Shown here: positions 57,150 through 64,000 of the stretch, piece after piece | Layout: each line of letters opens with the position of its first letter | Numbering within the stretch: the first letter of the stretch is position 1 | DNA from: Segetibacter koreensis DSM 18137 | Lineage (GTDB): Bacteria; Bacteroidota; Bacteroidia; Chitinophagales; Chitinophagaceae | Direction of reading: 5' to 3' | Assembly (NCBI RefSeq): GCF_000374045.1 | Contig: NZ_KB893314.1 | Location: 333,372-397,371, forward strand | Length of the DNA stretch: 64,000 nucleotides | Position numbers and translations under genes: made by a program | The notes under the pieces: model-generated | Told to the model about the DNA's origin: nothing | Database searches by the model: none | Seen by the model: only the letters and a program-made list of their open reading frames with translations

Positions 57150-57797
57150 CTAAGTTTCGCTTTCAGTTCTCCCCGGCTTTGAATAAATAGCTGAATAAAT
57201 AAATTTTCTAAAAAACGTTTGAATAGAAACAAGTTTATATTTTGACTCACTAAAAAACCAACTAAAATCATGCAGGTGGGTAGCTTCGATTTCACATAAG
57301 ATTTTGAAGAAAAAGTACATGGATTTTAATAATAACTTTTGCCATAAATTATTTTTCTCACTTATTTGGAAATCGGTAAATAGCCAAAGGCCACCGGGCT
57401 TTAAAAAAGAGTCAATTTTATTAAAAATTATTTTACCTGTTTTTGCTGAATAATTATCAAAAAGAAAAGCAGTCAGCACTACGTCAAACTGTTTTGGCAA
57501 TATAACATCCAGTATGGATTGATTGATAAATACCAGACTGTTATTTCCAACATCCTTCTTTTTAGCACGGGTGATCATTTTCTCAGAAATCTCCACGTAA
57601 GTTATTTTTAATCCGCTTACATGTTTTTTTGAAATTTCTTCAAGAATCTGACCTGCCCCACCCCCAATTATAAGGATAGAGCAGTCAGGGGGAATAGCAC
57701 CGACAAGAAATACCTGAGACTGCATAATAGCACCTCCAAACACCAGCTGCGAGAGCCAATCGTAAAACAGGGCAACATTATCGTAGTTACCTTTCAT
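57150..57797 (-). CDS. SAM-dependent class I methyltransferase
   Basis: The 215-residue protein has the SAM-binding motif LIIGGGAGQILEEI, an acidic motif II in ITYVEISEKMITRA and a motif IV in FDVVLTAFLFDNYS. The start NYDNVALFYDWLSQLVFGG matches small Bacteroidota methyltransferases of the Methyltransf_11/25 type. The C-terminal third (SWFFSESKYKLVSIQTFFRK) contains two hydrophobic stretches, which may mean a lipid or quinone substrate, but that is conjecture. ATG at 57797 was chosen over a TTG three codons upstream. Confidence 0.85.
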   Translation of the reverse strand: MKGNYDNVALFYDWLSQLVFGGAIMQSQVFLVGAIPPDCSILIIGGGAGQILEEISKKHVSGLKITYVEISEKMITRAKKKDVGNNSLVFINQSILDVILPKQFDVVLTAFLFDNYSAKTGKIIFNKIDSFLKPGGLWLFTDFQISEKNNLWQKLLLKSMYFFFKILCEIEATHLHDFSWFFSESKYKLVSIQTFFRKFIYSAIYSKPGRTESET

Positions 57798-57956
57798 AAC
57801 AATCAAAATTAAGCCTGTTTTACGCAGTTTTTTTTAGTATCCCCAAATTGGACGTAAGGTGAGTCTAGACCATGTGCAATTTCTTCGCTGGTAAACGTGA
57901 AGTGTAACTCTCTAAAATATTTGAGAATAAAAAAGTTTTACTTCAAATTCGTGTGC

Positions 57957-57964
57957 TATTTTTG
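57957..57964 (+). promoter_or_regulatory. Candidate sdhC -7 element
   Basis: TATTTTTG fits the consensus exactly and lies 30 bases before the sdhC ATG. The upstream TTG is not well spaced, so the -33 element is unclear. Confidence 0.4.
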
Positions 57965-57994
57965 CAACGCAATTCTTAAAATCAAAATGGCTAT

Positions 57995-58705
57995 ATGACC
58001 TGGAAGCAAATGTTCACTTCTTCAATTGGGCAAAAATTTGTAATGGCTATTACCGGTATTTTTCTTATTACTTTTTTAGTTGTTCATGTTGGTTTAAATG
58101 CCTGTATCTGGGCAAATGATAATGGCGAAATGTTTAATACAGGAGCAAATTTTATGGCTTCTATGCTTGTGATAAGAATAATGGAGGTTGTTCTTTTTGC
58201 CGGAATTATTATTCATACTATTCAGGGACTTGTGCTTACTGCTGCAAATAATTCTAAAAGAAAAGTAGGCTACGCAGTGGAATATGGAAATCGCGGCAGC
58301 AAATGGTACAGCCGCAGTATGGGCTTACTTGGTACCTTGCTTTTGCTGTTTTTAATAATGCATATTTATCATTTTTGGGTTCCTTCACGCCTTGGCGGGA
58401 TAGCTAATATAAAGCCTCTACAGGAAATTGATTATTCAAACGGGTTAGGGAAACAGTATCATAATCTTTATTTAGAAATGATACAGGTGTTTCAAAATCC
58501 TTTGATCGTTATTTTATATGTGTTAGGATGCATATCACTTGCATATCACCTGATGCATGGTTTCGAAAGTGCTTTCAGAACGATTGGGCTTCACAACAAC
58601 CGGTATTTAAAAATGTTACGTCACCTGGGTCGTGGCTTTGCAATTATTGTAAGTGCAGCTTTTGCCATGATGCCTATAAGTATTTATTTAGGTTGGGTAA
58701 AATAG
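57995..58705 (+). CDS. sdhC: Succinate dehydrogenase/fumarate reductase cytochrome b subunit
   Basis: This 236-residue membrane subunit anchors the complex and passes electrons to or from quinone through heme b. Five transmembrane helices are visible, with conserved histidines in FLVVHVGLN, GIIIHTIQGL, LIMHIYHFW and AYHLMHGFESAFR. It matches the single-subunit diheme type of Bacteroidota and Epsilonproteobacteria rather than the SdhCD pair. It heads the sdhC-sdhA-sdhB set; the next gene begins after a 296-base spacer. Confidence 0.94.
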   Translation: MTWKQMFTSSIGQKFVMAITGIFLITFLVVHVGLNACIWANDNGEMFNTGANFMASMLVIRIMEVVLFAGIIIHTIQGLVLTAANNSKRKVGYAVEYGNRGSKWYSRSMGLLGTLLLLFLIMHIYHFWVPSRLGGIANIKPLQEIDYSNGLGKQYHNLYLEMIQVFQNPLIVILYVLGCISLAYHLMHGFESAFRTIGLHNNRYLKMLRHLGRGFAIIVSAAFAMMPISIYLGWVK

Positions 58706-59001
58706 AAATAGGCTTTCGAGGCTTATTGATTATTGATATAGTTGGTTGAAACGGGACTATAGGGATTTTGAGATAATCAGAATACTTAATACAAAAGGGA
58801 TTTTTACTTTCGAAAAATAACTATAATTTTTCTTACAAAGTATCAACAAACAACGGCAGACTTTTGTAAAAGGTTATATGAAGATGCAACTGTACAAGTG
58901 AGTGACACAACGATGTTGACAAAAGATAAAATGATAGCTAACAGCTAACACATTTTTAAACTGGCACATTTTCAAATTATCAAATTTTTCAAATTGCACA
59001 T
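58706..59001. other. Repeat-bearing spacer between sdhC and sdhA
   Basis: This 296-base spacer contains a repeat copy at 58896-58918 that matches, inverted, the rpoB-rpoC spacer; a tandem AGCTAAC at 58937-58950; and three TCAAATT copies at 58972-58995 just before sdhA. No gene or terminator was seen. Confidence 0.6.
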
Positions 59002-60975
59002 ATGTTAGATGCAAAAATACCTGAGGGACCTTTAGAGCAAAAGTGGCTGGATTATAAAGGCCATTGCAAACTGGTTAATCCTACCAATAAGCGGAAGATG
59101 GAAATCATTATTATTGGTACCGGACTGGCGGGCGCATCGGCAGCAGCTTCTTTGGGAGAACTTGGTTATAAAGTAAAAGCATTTTGCTATCAGGACAGTC
59201 CGCGTCGTGCACATAGTATTGCTGCACAAGGTGGTATAAATGCGGCAAAGAATTATCAAAATGACGGCGACAGCGTTTTCCGTTTATTTTATGATACGAT
59301 AAAAGGTGGCGACTACAGATCAAGAGAGGGAAATGTGCACCGGCTTGCAGAGGTGAGTGTAAATATCATCGATCAGTGCGTTGCGCAGGGTGTTCCTTTT
59401 GCGCGTGAATATGGCGGATTGTTAAGCAACAGAAGCTTCGGTGGCACGCAGGTGCAAAGAACATTTTATGCGGCAGGGCAAACAGGGCAACAACTTTTGA
59501 TCGGTGCATACCAGGCGCTGGAAAGACAAATAGCATTAGGCAATGTAAAGATGTATAACCGTCATGAGATGCTTGATGTTGTTGTTGTTGATGGAAAGGC
59601 TCGCGGCATTATTGCCCGCAACCTGGTTAGCGGGGAATTGGAAAGACATTCAGGATATGCAGTTCTGTTGTGTTCAGGGGGCTATGGAAACGTGTTTTAC
59701 CTATCTACTAACGCGATGGGCAGCAACGTAACAGCAGCATGGAAAGCTCACAAAAAGGGGGCTTTTTTCGCTAACCCCTGCTTCACACAAATTCACCCTA
59801 CCTGTATTCCTGTCAGCGGTGAACACCAGAGTAAACTGACGTTAATGAGCGAAAGCTTGAGAAACGATGGACGCATCTGGGTTCCTAAAAAACAGAATGA
59901 TACCCGCAGGGCTGCAGATATTCCTGAAGATGAAAGAGATTATTATTTAGAGAGAAGATACCCTGCATTTGGCAATCTTGTGCCACGAGATGTAGCATCA
60001 AGAGCAGCTAAAGAAAGGTGTGATGCCGGTTATGGAGTAGGCACTTCAAAACAGGCAGTATATCTTGACTATGCTGATGCTATTAACCGATATGGGCAGA
60101 TTGAAGCAGGTAAAAGAGATATACATGATGCTAATCCTGCTGCTATAATTGCGATGGGCAAGGAAGTGGTAAAAGAAAAATATGGTAACCTGTTTGACAT
60201 GTATGAAAAGATAACAGGAGAAAATCCATATGAGGTTCCCATGCGTATTTACCCTGCCGTTCACTATACTATGGGTGGTATATGGGTTGATTATGAATTG
60301 CAAACAACTGTACTGGGTTTATATTCTTTAGGTGAAGCAAATTTTAGTGATCACGGTGCAAACCGTTTGGGTGCATCTGCACTAATGCAAGGCTTAGCAG
60401 ATGGTTATTTTGTTATACCCTATACAATAGGCAATTATCTTGCTGACCAAATACGTGTTGCCCCGATGTCTGTTGATCACCCCGAATTTATTGCGGCAGA
60501 AAAAGAGGTAGCAGAAAGGTTAAACAGGCTGATGAATATTAAGGGTAAAACTTCTGTAGAAAGTCTGCATAAACGCCTTGGAAAAATAATGTGGGACAAA
60601 TGTGGCATGGCACGAAATGCTCAAGGGCTACAGGAAGCAATAACTGAGATACGGCAATTAAAAGAAGAATTCTGGAGTGATGTAAGAATTCCCGGCGAAA
60701 TAAATGAAATGAACAACGAGCTTGATAAAGCCGGCCGTGTAGCTGATTTTATAGAATTGGGTGAACTGATGTGTTTAGATGCACTTCAAAGAAACGAAAG
60801 CTGCGGCGGACACTTCAGAGAAGAATTTCAGACTGAAGAAGGTGAGGCACTACGTGACGACGCACATTATATGTATGTCGCAGCCTGGGAATACAAAGGT
60901 GACCATAACTGGGAATTGCATAAAGAAGACCTTGTGTACGAGGTGGTGAAGCCAACGCAGCGGAGTTACAAGTAA
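59002..60975 (+). CDS. sdhA: Succinate dehydrogenase/fumarate reductase flavoprotein subunit
   Basis: This 657-residue FAD subunit oxidises succinate (or reduces fumarate). The dinucleotide fold is [19 protein letters not shown]; His71 in [13 protein letters not shown] is the expected covalent FAD attachment. The substrate region is [19 protein letters not shown] and the catalytic arginine lies in [18 protein letters not shown]. The FAD site continues with [17 protein letters not shown]. It is typical of the long Bacteroidota and Epsilonproteobacteria type. sdhB follows after a 189-base spacer. Confidence 0.97.
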   Translation: MLDAKIPEGPLEQKWLDYKGHCKLVNPTNKRKMEIIIIGTGLAGASAAASLGELGYKVKAFCYQDSPRRAHSIAAQGGINAAKNYQNDGDSVFRLFYDTIKGGDYRSREGNVHRLAEVSVNIIDQCVAQGVPFAREYGGLLSNRSFGGTQVQRTFYAAGQTGQQLLIGAYQALERQIALGNVKMYNRHEMLDVVVVDGKARGIIARNLVSGELERHSGYAVLLCSGGYGNVFYLSTNAMGSNVTAAWKAHKKGAFFANPCFTQIHPTCIPVSGEHQSKLTLMSESLRNDGRIWVPKKQNDTRRAADIPEDERDYYLERRYPAFGNLVPRDVASRAAKERCDAGYGVGTSKQAVYLDYADAINRYGQIEAGKRDIHDANPAAIIAMGKEVVKEKYGNLFDMYEKITGENPYEVPMRIYPAVHYTMGGIWVDYELQTTVLGLYSLGEANFSDHGANRLGASALMQGLADGYFVIPYTIGNYLADQIRVAPMSVDHPEFIAAEKEVAERLNRLMNIKGKTSVESLHKRLGKIMWDKCGMARNAQGLQEAITEIRQLKEEFWSDVRIPGEINEMNNELDKAGRVADFIELGELMCLDALQRNESCGGHFREEFQTEEGEALRDDAHYMYVAAWEYKGDHNWELHKEDLVYEVVKPTQRSYK

Positions 60976-61164
60976 TTTCAAAGTATGAAAAATGTGGTAC
61001 TTTAAAGGATAATCTATCTCATTTTGGCTTAAAATTATGCGACAAAGAAATAAAAGCATTTTGGCTAAATTATTTCTTCGTTAAACCCGGATAACCGGTT
61101 TGCTGCATCAGTTCTTGTTTGCATTTTCAAAATTTCAAAATTTCAAATTAATCCATCTGGGCTT
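60976..61164. other. Spacer between sdhA and sdhB with repeats
   Basis: An imperfect direct repeat of about 18 bases occurs at 61020-61038 and 61057-61073 (CATTTTGGCT followed by an A/T-rich tail). Three copies of TCAAAATT/TCAAATTA at 8-base periods lie at 61127-61150. No gene is present. Confidence 0.55.
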
Positions 61165-61932
61165 ATGGAACATTACAATATGAATCTTACCTTAAAAATC
61201 TGGCGTCAGAAAAATGTGAACGCAAAAGGTGGGTTTGAAACTTATAAGGTTACAGATATTTCTTCTGAAATGTCTTTCCTGGAAATGATAGACGTACTGA
61301 ATGAAGATCTGATAAATGAAGGCAAAGACCCGATAGCATTTGATCACGATTGCCGCGAGGGTATATGTGGATCTTGTTCGATGTACATTAATGGGAAACC
61401 TCATGGACCATGGAAAGCTACGACAGTATGCCAACTACATATGAGAGCTTTTAAAGACGGAGAAACTATTGTGGTTGAACCGTGGCGTGCAAATTCTTTT
61501 CCTGTTGTAAAAGATCTGGTGGTTGACCGCTCTGCTTTTGACCGCATCATACAGGCCGGAGGTTACATTAGCGTAAATACAGGAAATGCGGTAGATGGCA
61601 ATTCAATTCCGGTAGATAAAGACAAGGCAGATAAATCTTTTGCTGCCGCTGCATGTATTGCTTGCGGAGCGTGCGTTGCTGCCTGTAAAAATTCTTCGGC
61701 AATGTTGTTTGTTTCAGCAAAAATTTCCCACCTTGCCCTTTTACCACAGGGACACCCTGAAAGAAAATCCCGCGCAATAAACATGGTTGCTCAAATGGAT
61801 AAGGAAGGGTTTGGCTCATGCACTAACATTGGCGCCTGTGAAGCAACTTGTCCTAAAGAAATACAAATCACTAACATAGCAAGATTAAATGCAGAATATC
61901 TTTCTGCAAGCCTTTCTTCGGATAAAGATTAG
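61165..61932 (+). CDS. sdhB: Succinate dehydrogenase/fumarate reductase iron-sulfur subunit
   Basis: This 255-residue subunit carries three clusters between flavin and quinone. The 2Fe-2S motif is [16 protein letters not shown] plus a later Cys in TTVCQLH; the second set is [13 protein letters not shown] and the third [15 protein letters not shown]. All ligands are present. The start ATG at 61165 is preferred; an internal ATG five codons on (MNLTLKIW) is possible. A strong terminator follows. Confidence 0.96.
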   Translation: MEHYNMNLTLKIWRQKNVNAKGGFETYKVTDISSEMSFLEMIDVLNEDLINEGKDPIAFDHDCREGICGSCSMYINGKPHGPWKATTVCQLHMRAFKDGETIVVEPWRANSFPVVKDLVVDRSAFDRIIQAGGYISVNTGNAVDGNSIPVDKDKADKSFAAAACIACGACVAACKNSSAMLFVSAKISHLALLPQGHPERKSRAINMVAQMDKEGFGSCTNIGACEATCPKEIQITNIARLNAEYLSASLSSDKD

Positions 61933-62000
61933 TACCAAAATAATAACATTTACGCAAGGCCAAACTATTAAGATGCGAAGCTGGCCAGGCAAAAGTAGTC

Positions 62001-62040
62001 TCATTAAAAAAGCCCGGATAAAACCGGGCCTTTTTAATGA
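62001..62040. terminator. Bidirectional terminator between sdhB and ffh
   Basis: TCATTAAAAAAGCCCGG (62001-62017) pairs with CCGGGCCTTTTTAATGA (62024-62040) with a single mismatch and a 6-base loop. It lies between the convergent sdhB and ffh genes. Confidence 0.9.
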
Positions 62041-62071
62041 AATATGCTAAGCGCGACAACTAATATTGAGA

Positions 62072-63403
62072 CTATCTCCTCATTCCCGGCATTTTACCCA
62101 TGCCCATCCCCATTGGCATTTTATTCATCATTTTCATCATTTGGCGCATTTGGTCAAATTGCTTCATAAACGCGTTGACCTCGTTCATATCTTTACCTGA
62201 GCCTTTTGCAATACGTTGTTTACGGCTTTGGTTTATTTCATCGGGGTTGCTTCTCTCATAAGGAGTCATACTTTTTATAATAGCCTCAACTCCTTTAAAA
62301 GCATCGTCACTAATGTCTACATCTTTTATCGCTTTGCCTACACCGGGTATCATTGCCATCAAATCTTTTAGATTACCCATCTTTTTTATCTGCTGCAACT
62401 GGTCTAAAAAGTCCTGGAAATCAAACTGATTTTTGCGAATTTTCTTTTCGAGTCTTTTAGCCTGTTCTTCATCGTATTGCAGTTGAGCCTTTTCTACCAA
62501 CGTAGTGATGTCGCCCATACCAAGTATACGCTGAGCCATACGTTCAGGATAAAACACATCTAGAGTATCCAGCTTTTCGCCGCTGCTGACAAACTTAATA
62601 GGTTTTTCAACAGTGTATTTAATAGATAAAGCTGCACCCCCGCGAGTATCACCATCCAGCTTGGTTAATACTACTCCACTAAAGTCAAGCCTGTCATTAA
62701 ATGCTTTGGCTGTATTTACAGCATCCTGGCCGGTCATGCTATCAACAACAAACAAAATTTCCTGCGGATTAACTGCATTTTTAATATTTGCAACCTCAGT
62801 CATCATTGCCTCATCTATCGCAAGACGGCCCGCGGTGTCTATAATGACAACATTTTTATTTTTGGCCTTTGCTTCTTTTATAGCGTTTTGAGCAATCTCA
62901 ACAGGGTTTTTATTTTCTCTCTCACTATAAACATCTACTCCTATTTGTCCACCCAACACCATTAACTGATCGATTGCCGCAGGACGATATATATCTCCAG
63001 CAACCAGTAACGGGCTTTTCCCTTTTTGTGTTTTCAGGTAGTTGGCGAGCTTACCACTAAAAGTTGTTTTACCACTACCCTGCAAGCCTGCAATTAAAAT
63101 AACTGCGGGATTGCCTGTTATGTTAAATGTACTTTCTGTGCCACCCATTAACTCCGCCAGCTCGTCTTTTACAATTTTAGTCATCAACTGACCGGGGCTT
63201 ACTGCGTTTATCACCTTGGTGCCAAGTGCAATATCCTTTACTCTATCAGTAAAGTCTTTTGCTATTTTATAATTAACATCAGCATCTACCAATGCACGGC
63301 GTATTTCCTTTACTGTGGCGGCAATGTTTAATTCTGTTATCTTGGCTTCACCTTTCAGGTTTTTAAAGGCACCTTCGAGCCGTTCACTTAAACTTTCAAA
63401 CAT
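62072..63403 (-). CDS. ffh: Signal recognition particle protein (SRP54)
   Basis: This GTPase binds signal peptides and 4.5S RNA to target proteins to the membrane. At 443 residues it is full length. GTPase motifs are IAGLQGSGKTTFSGKLANYL, VIIDTAGRLAID and TKLDGDTRGGAALS. The C-terminal M domain holds the methionine-rich groove (QMRQMMKMMNKMPMGMGMGK, then MPGMRR). It converges on sdhB across a strong terminator. Confidence 0.97.
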   Translation of the reverse strand: MFESLSERLEGAFKNLKGEAKITELNIAATVKEIRRALVDADVNYKIAKDFTDRVKDIALGTKVINAVSPGQLMTKIVKDELAELMGGTESTFNITGNPAVILIAGLQGSGKTTFSGKLANYLKTQKGKSPLLVAGDIYRPAAIDQLMVLGGQIGVDVYSERENKNPVEIAQNAIKEAKAKNKNVVIIDTAGRLAIDEAMMTEVANIKNAVNPQEILFVVDSMTGQDAVNTAKAFNDRLDFSGVVLTKLDGDTRGGAALSIKYTVEKPIKFVSSGEKLDTLDVFYPERMAQRILGMGDITTLVEKAQLQYDEEQAKRLEKKIRKNQFDFQDFLDQLQQIKKMGNLKDLMAMIPGVGKAIKDVDISDDAFKGVEAIIKSMTPYERSNPDEINQSRKQRIAKGSGKDMNEVNAFMKQFDQMRQMMKMMNKMPMGMGMGKMPGMRR

Positions 63404-64000
63404 ATTATCGCAGATTTATTTATATCAATTATTGACTTATCAAAAATCCATTTCAATTTGCTTCATCCAAAATTCAATGAATTATTACTGACTATTTTAA
63501 TTTTCATTACTACAGATCAATTATTTTAGGTACAGTTTTAAATAACCTTTTAAAAATTATTTTTTCGACCCCTTTTATTTTACGGCAATAGCCACTTCTT
63601 CAATTTAAAATCTTTCGCCTCATCGATTATTTCCAACATCTGCAAATTGTTACAGAAACACAAATTTACGTATCTCTTAAATTCTAACAGAACTACAAAT
63701 GTTAACGAATAGAGTTATTAAAGACACAAAAAAAGTGAACACAAGAAAATTGCATTCACTCTCCGGCAAATATATTTTAATTAAGCCGTATTGATGTGCC
63801 AGATTTTGCCTTTTGTCTTTACTAAAGATACATTAATACGCCAAAGGCGAAAAAAATGAACCAAAGCACCAAGCAAGGATGCTACATCCAGCAATTACAT
63901 TGCTTCATAAAAAATATGAGCAACCGACATTGAAGAATTATGTAGAATTTAAATATAAACGTTCTATACTTTTATATAATTATGGTTAAGAACCTTATAC
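63404..64000. other. Intergenic region at the right edge
   Basis: No gene can be supported in these 597 bases. A 37-codon minus-strand frame without ATG ends in TAA at 63781, followed by the terminator-like hairpin at 63728-63760; it could be a gene remnant or noncoding RNA. A plus-strand ATG at 63982 opens a frame running off the window, with only six codons visible. Confidence 0.5.
63728..63760 (-). terminator. Minus-strand hairpin terminator of unknown transcript
   Basis: AGTGAA (63734-63739) pairs with TTCACT (63755-63760); an inner CAA/TTG pair strengthens the hairpin. On the minus strand seven T follow. It points to a transcript coming from the right, but all minus-strand frames near the right edge are closed by stops. 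Confidence 0.5.

Overview
The window looks like chromosomal DNA of a member of the Bacteroidota, probably in or near Chitinophagaceae. The phylum is well supported: there is a SusC/SusD pair, a Bacteroidota-type three-gene succinate dehydrogenase, almost no Shine-Dalgarno sites, AT-rich spacers, and several promoters with the phylum's -7 element TAnnTTTG. The family is only an impression from protein style. The DNA is AT-rich and gene-dense. No tRNA, rRNA, CRISPR array, prophage or insertion sequence was seen.

Layout. 1-5260 (minus): rpoB and the first 426 codons of rpoC, without the usual ribosomal protein genes upstream. 5989-14932: secreted glycosidases (GH29 fucosidase, GH9 glucanase), panB, an aldo/keto reductase, an acetyltransferase and small exported or unknown proteins. 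15475-19639 (minus): a uronate/ketodeoxygluconate catabolic cluster (uxaC, a GapN-like aldehyde dehydrogenase, kdgK). 19732-28158: a cysteine desulfurase, a large exported protein with a PepSY-like middle domain, an NfeD/slipin pair, a response regulator and a fumarylacetoacetase-family enzyme. 28272-32409: housekeeping genes pth, rplY, prs, radC and bioB.

32421-38040 is the most distinctive part. One minus-strand operon encodes an ECF-type sigma factor, a membrane protein with an anti-sigma-like N-terminus and TPR repeats, a 52-residue lipoprotein and a predicted periplasmic TPR-CHAT (caspase-like) protease. A jacalin-like lectin lipoprotein is encoded divergently beside it. I infer a cell-envelope sensing or proteolysis circuit; no function has been shown here.

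38191-57797: a DUF3467 protein, an outer-membrane protein, pyrC, a MutS-like ATPase, dacB, cinA, a susCD pair without a local enzyme, tex, a PduO-type adenosyltransferase, a LolD-type ATPase, fabI, rlmH, a rhomboid protease and a methyltransferase. 57995-63403: sdhC, sdhA and sdhB, separated by unusually long repeat-bearing spacers, then ffh on the minus strand. The last 600 bases hold no convincing gene but carry a minus-strand terminator-like hairpin.

Convergent gene pairs are commonly separated by strong hairpin terminators (13042, 38106, 45854, 54843, 62001). Promoter calls rest on pattern matching by eye.
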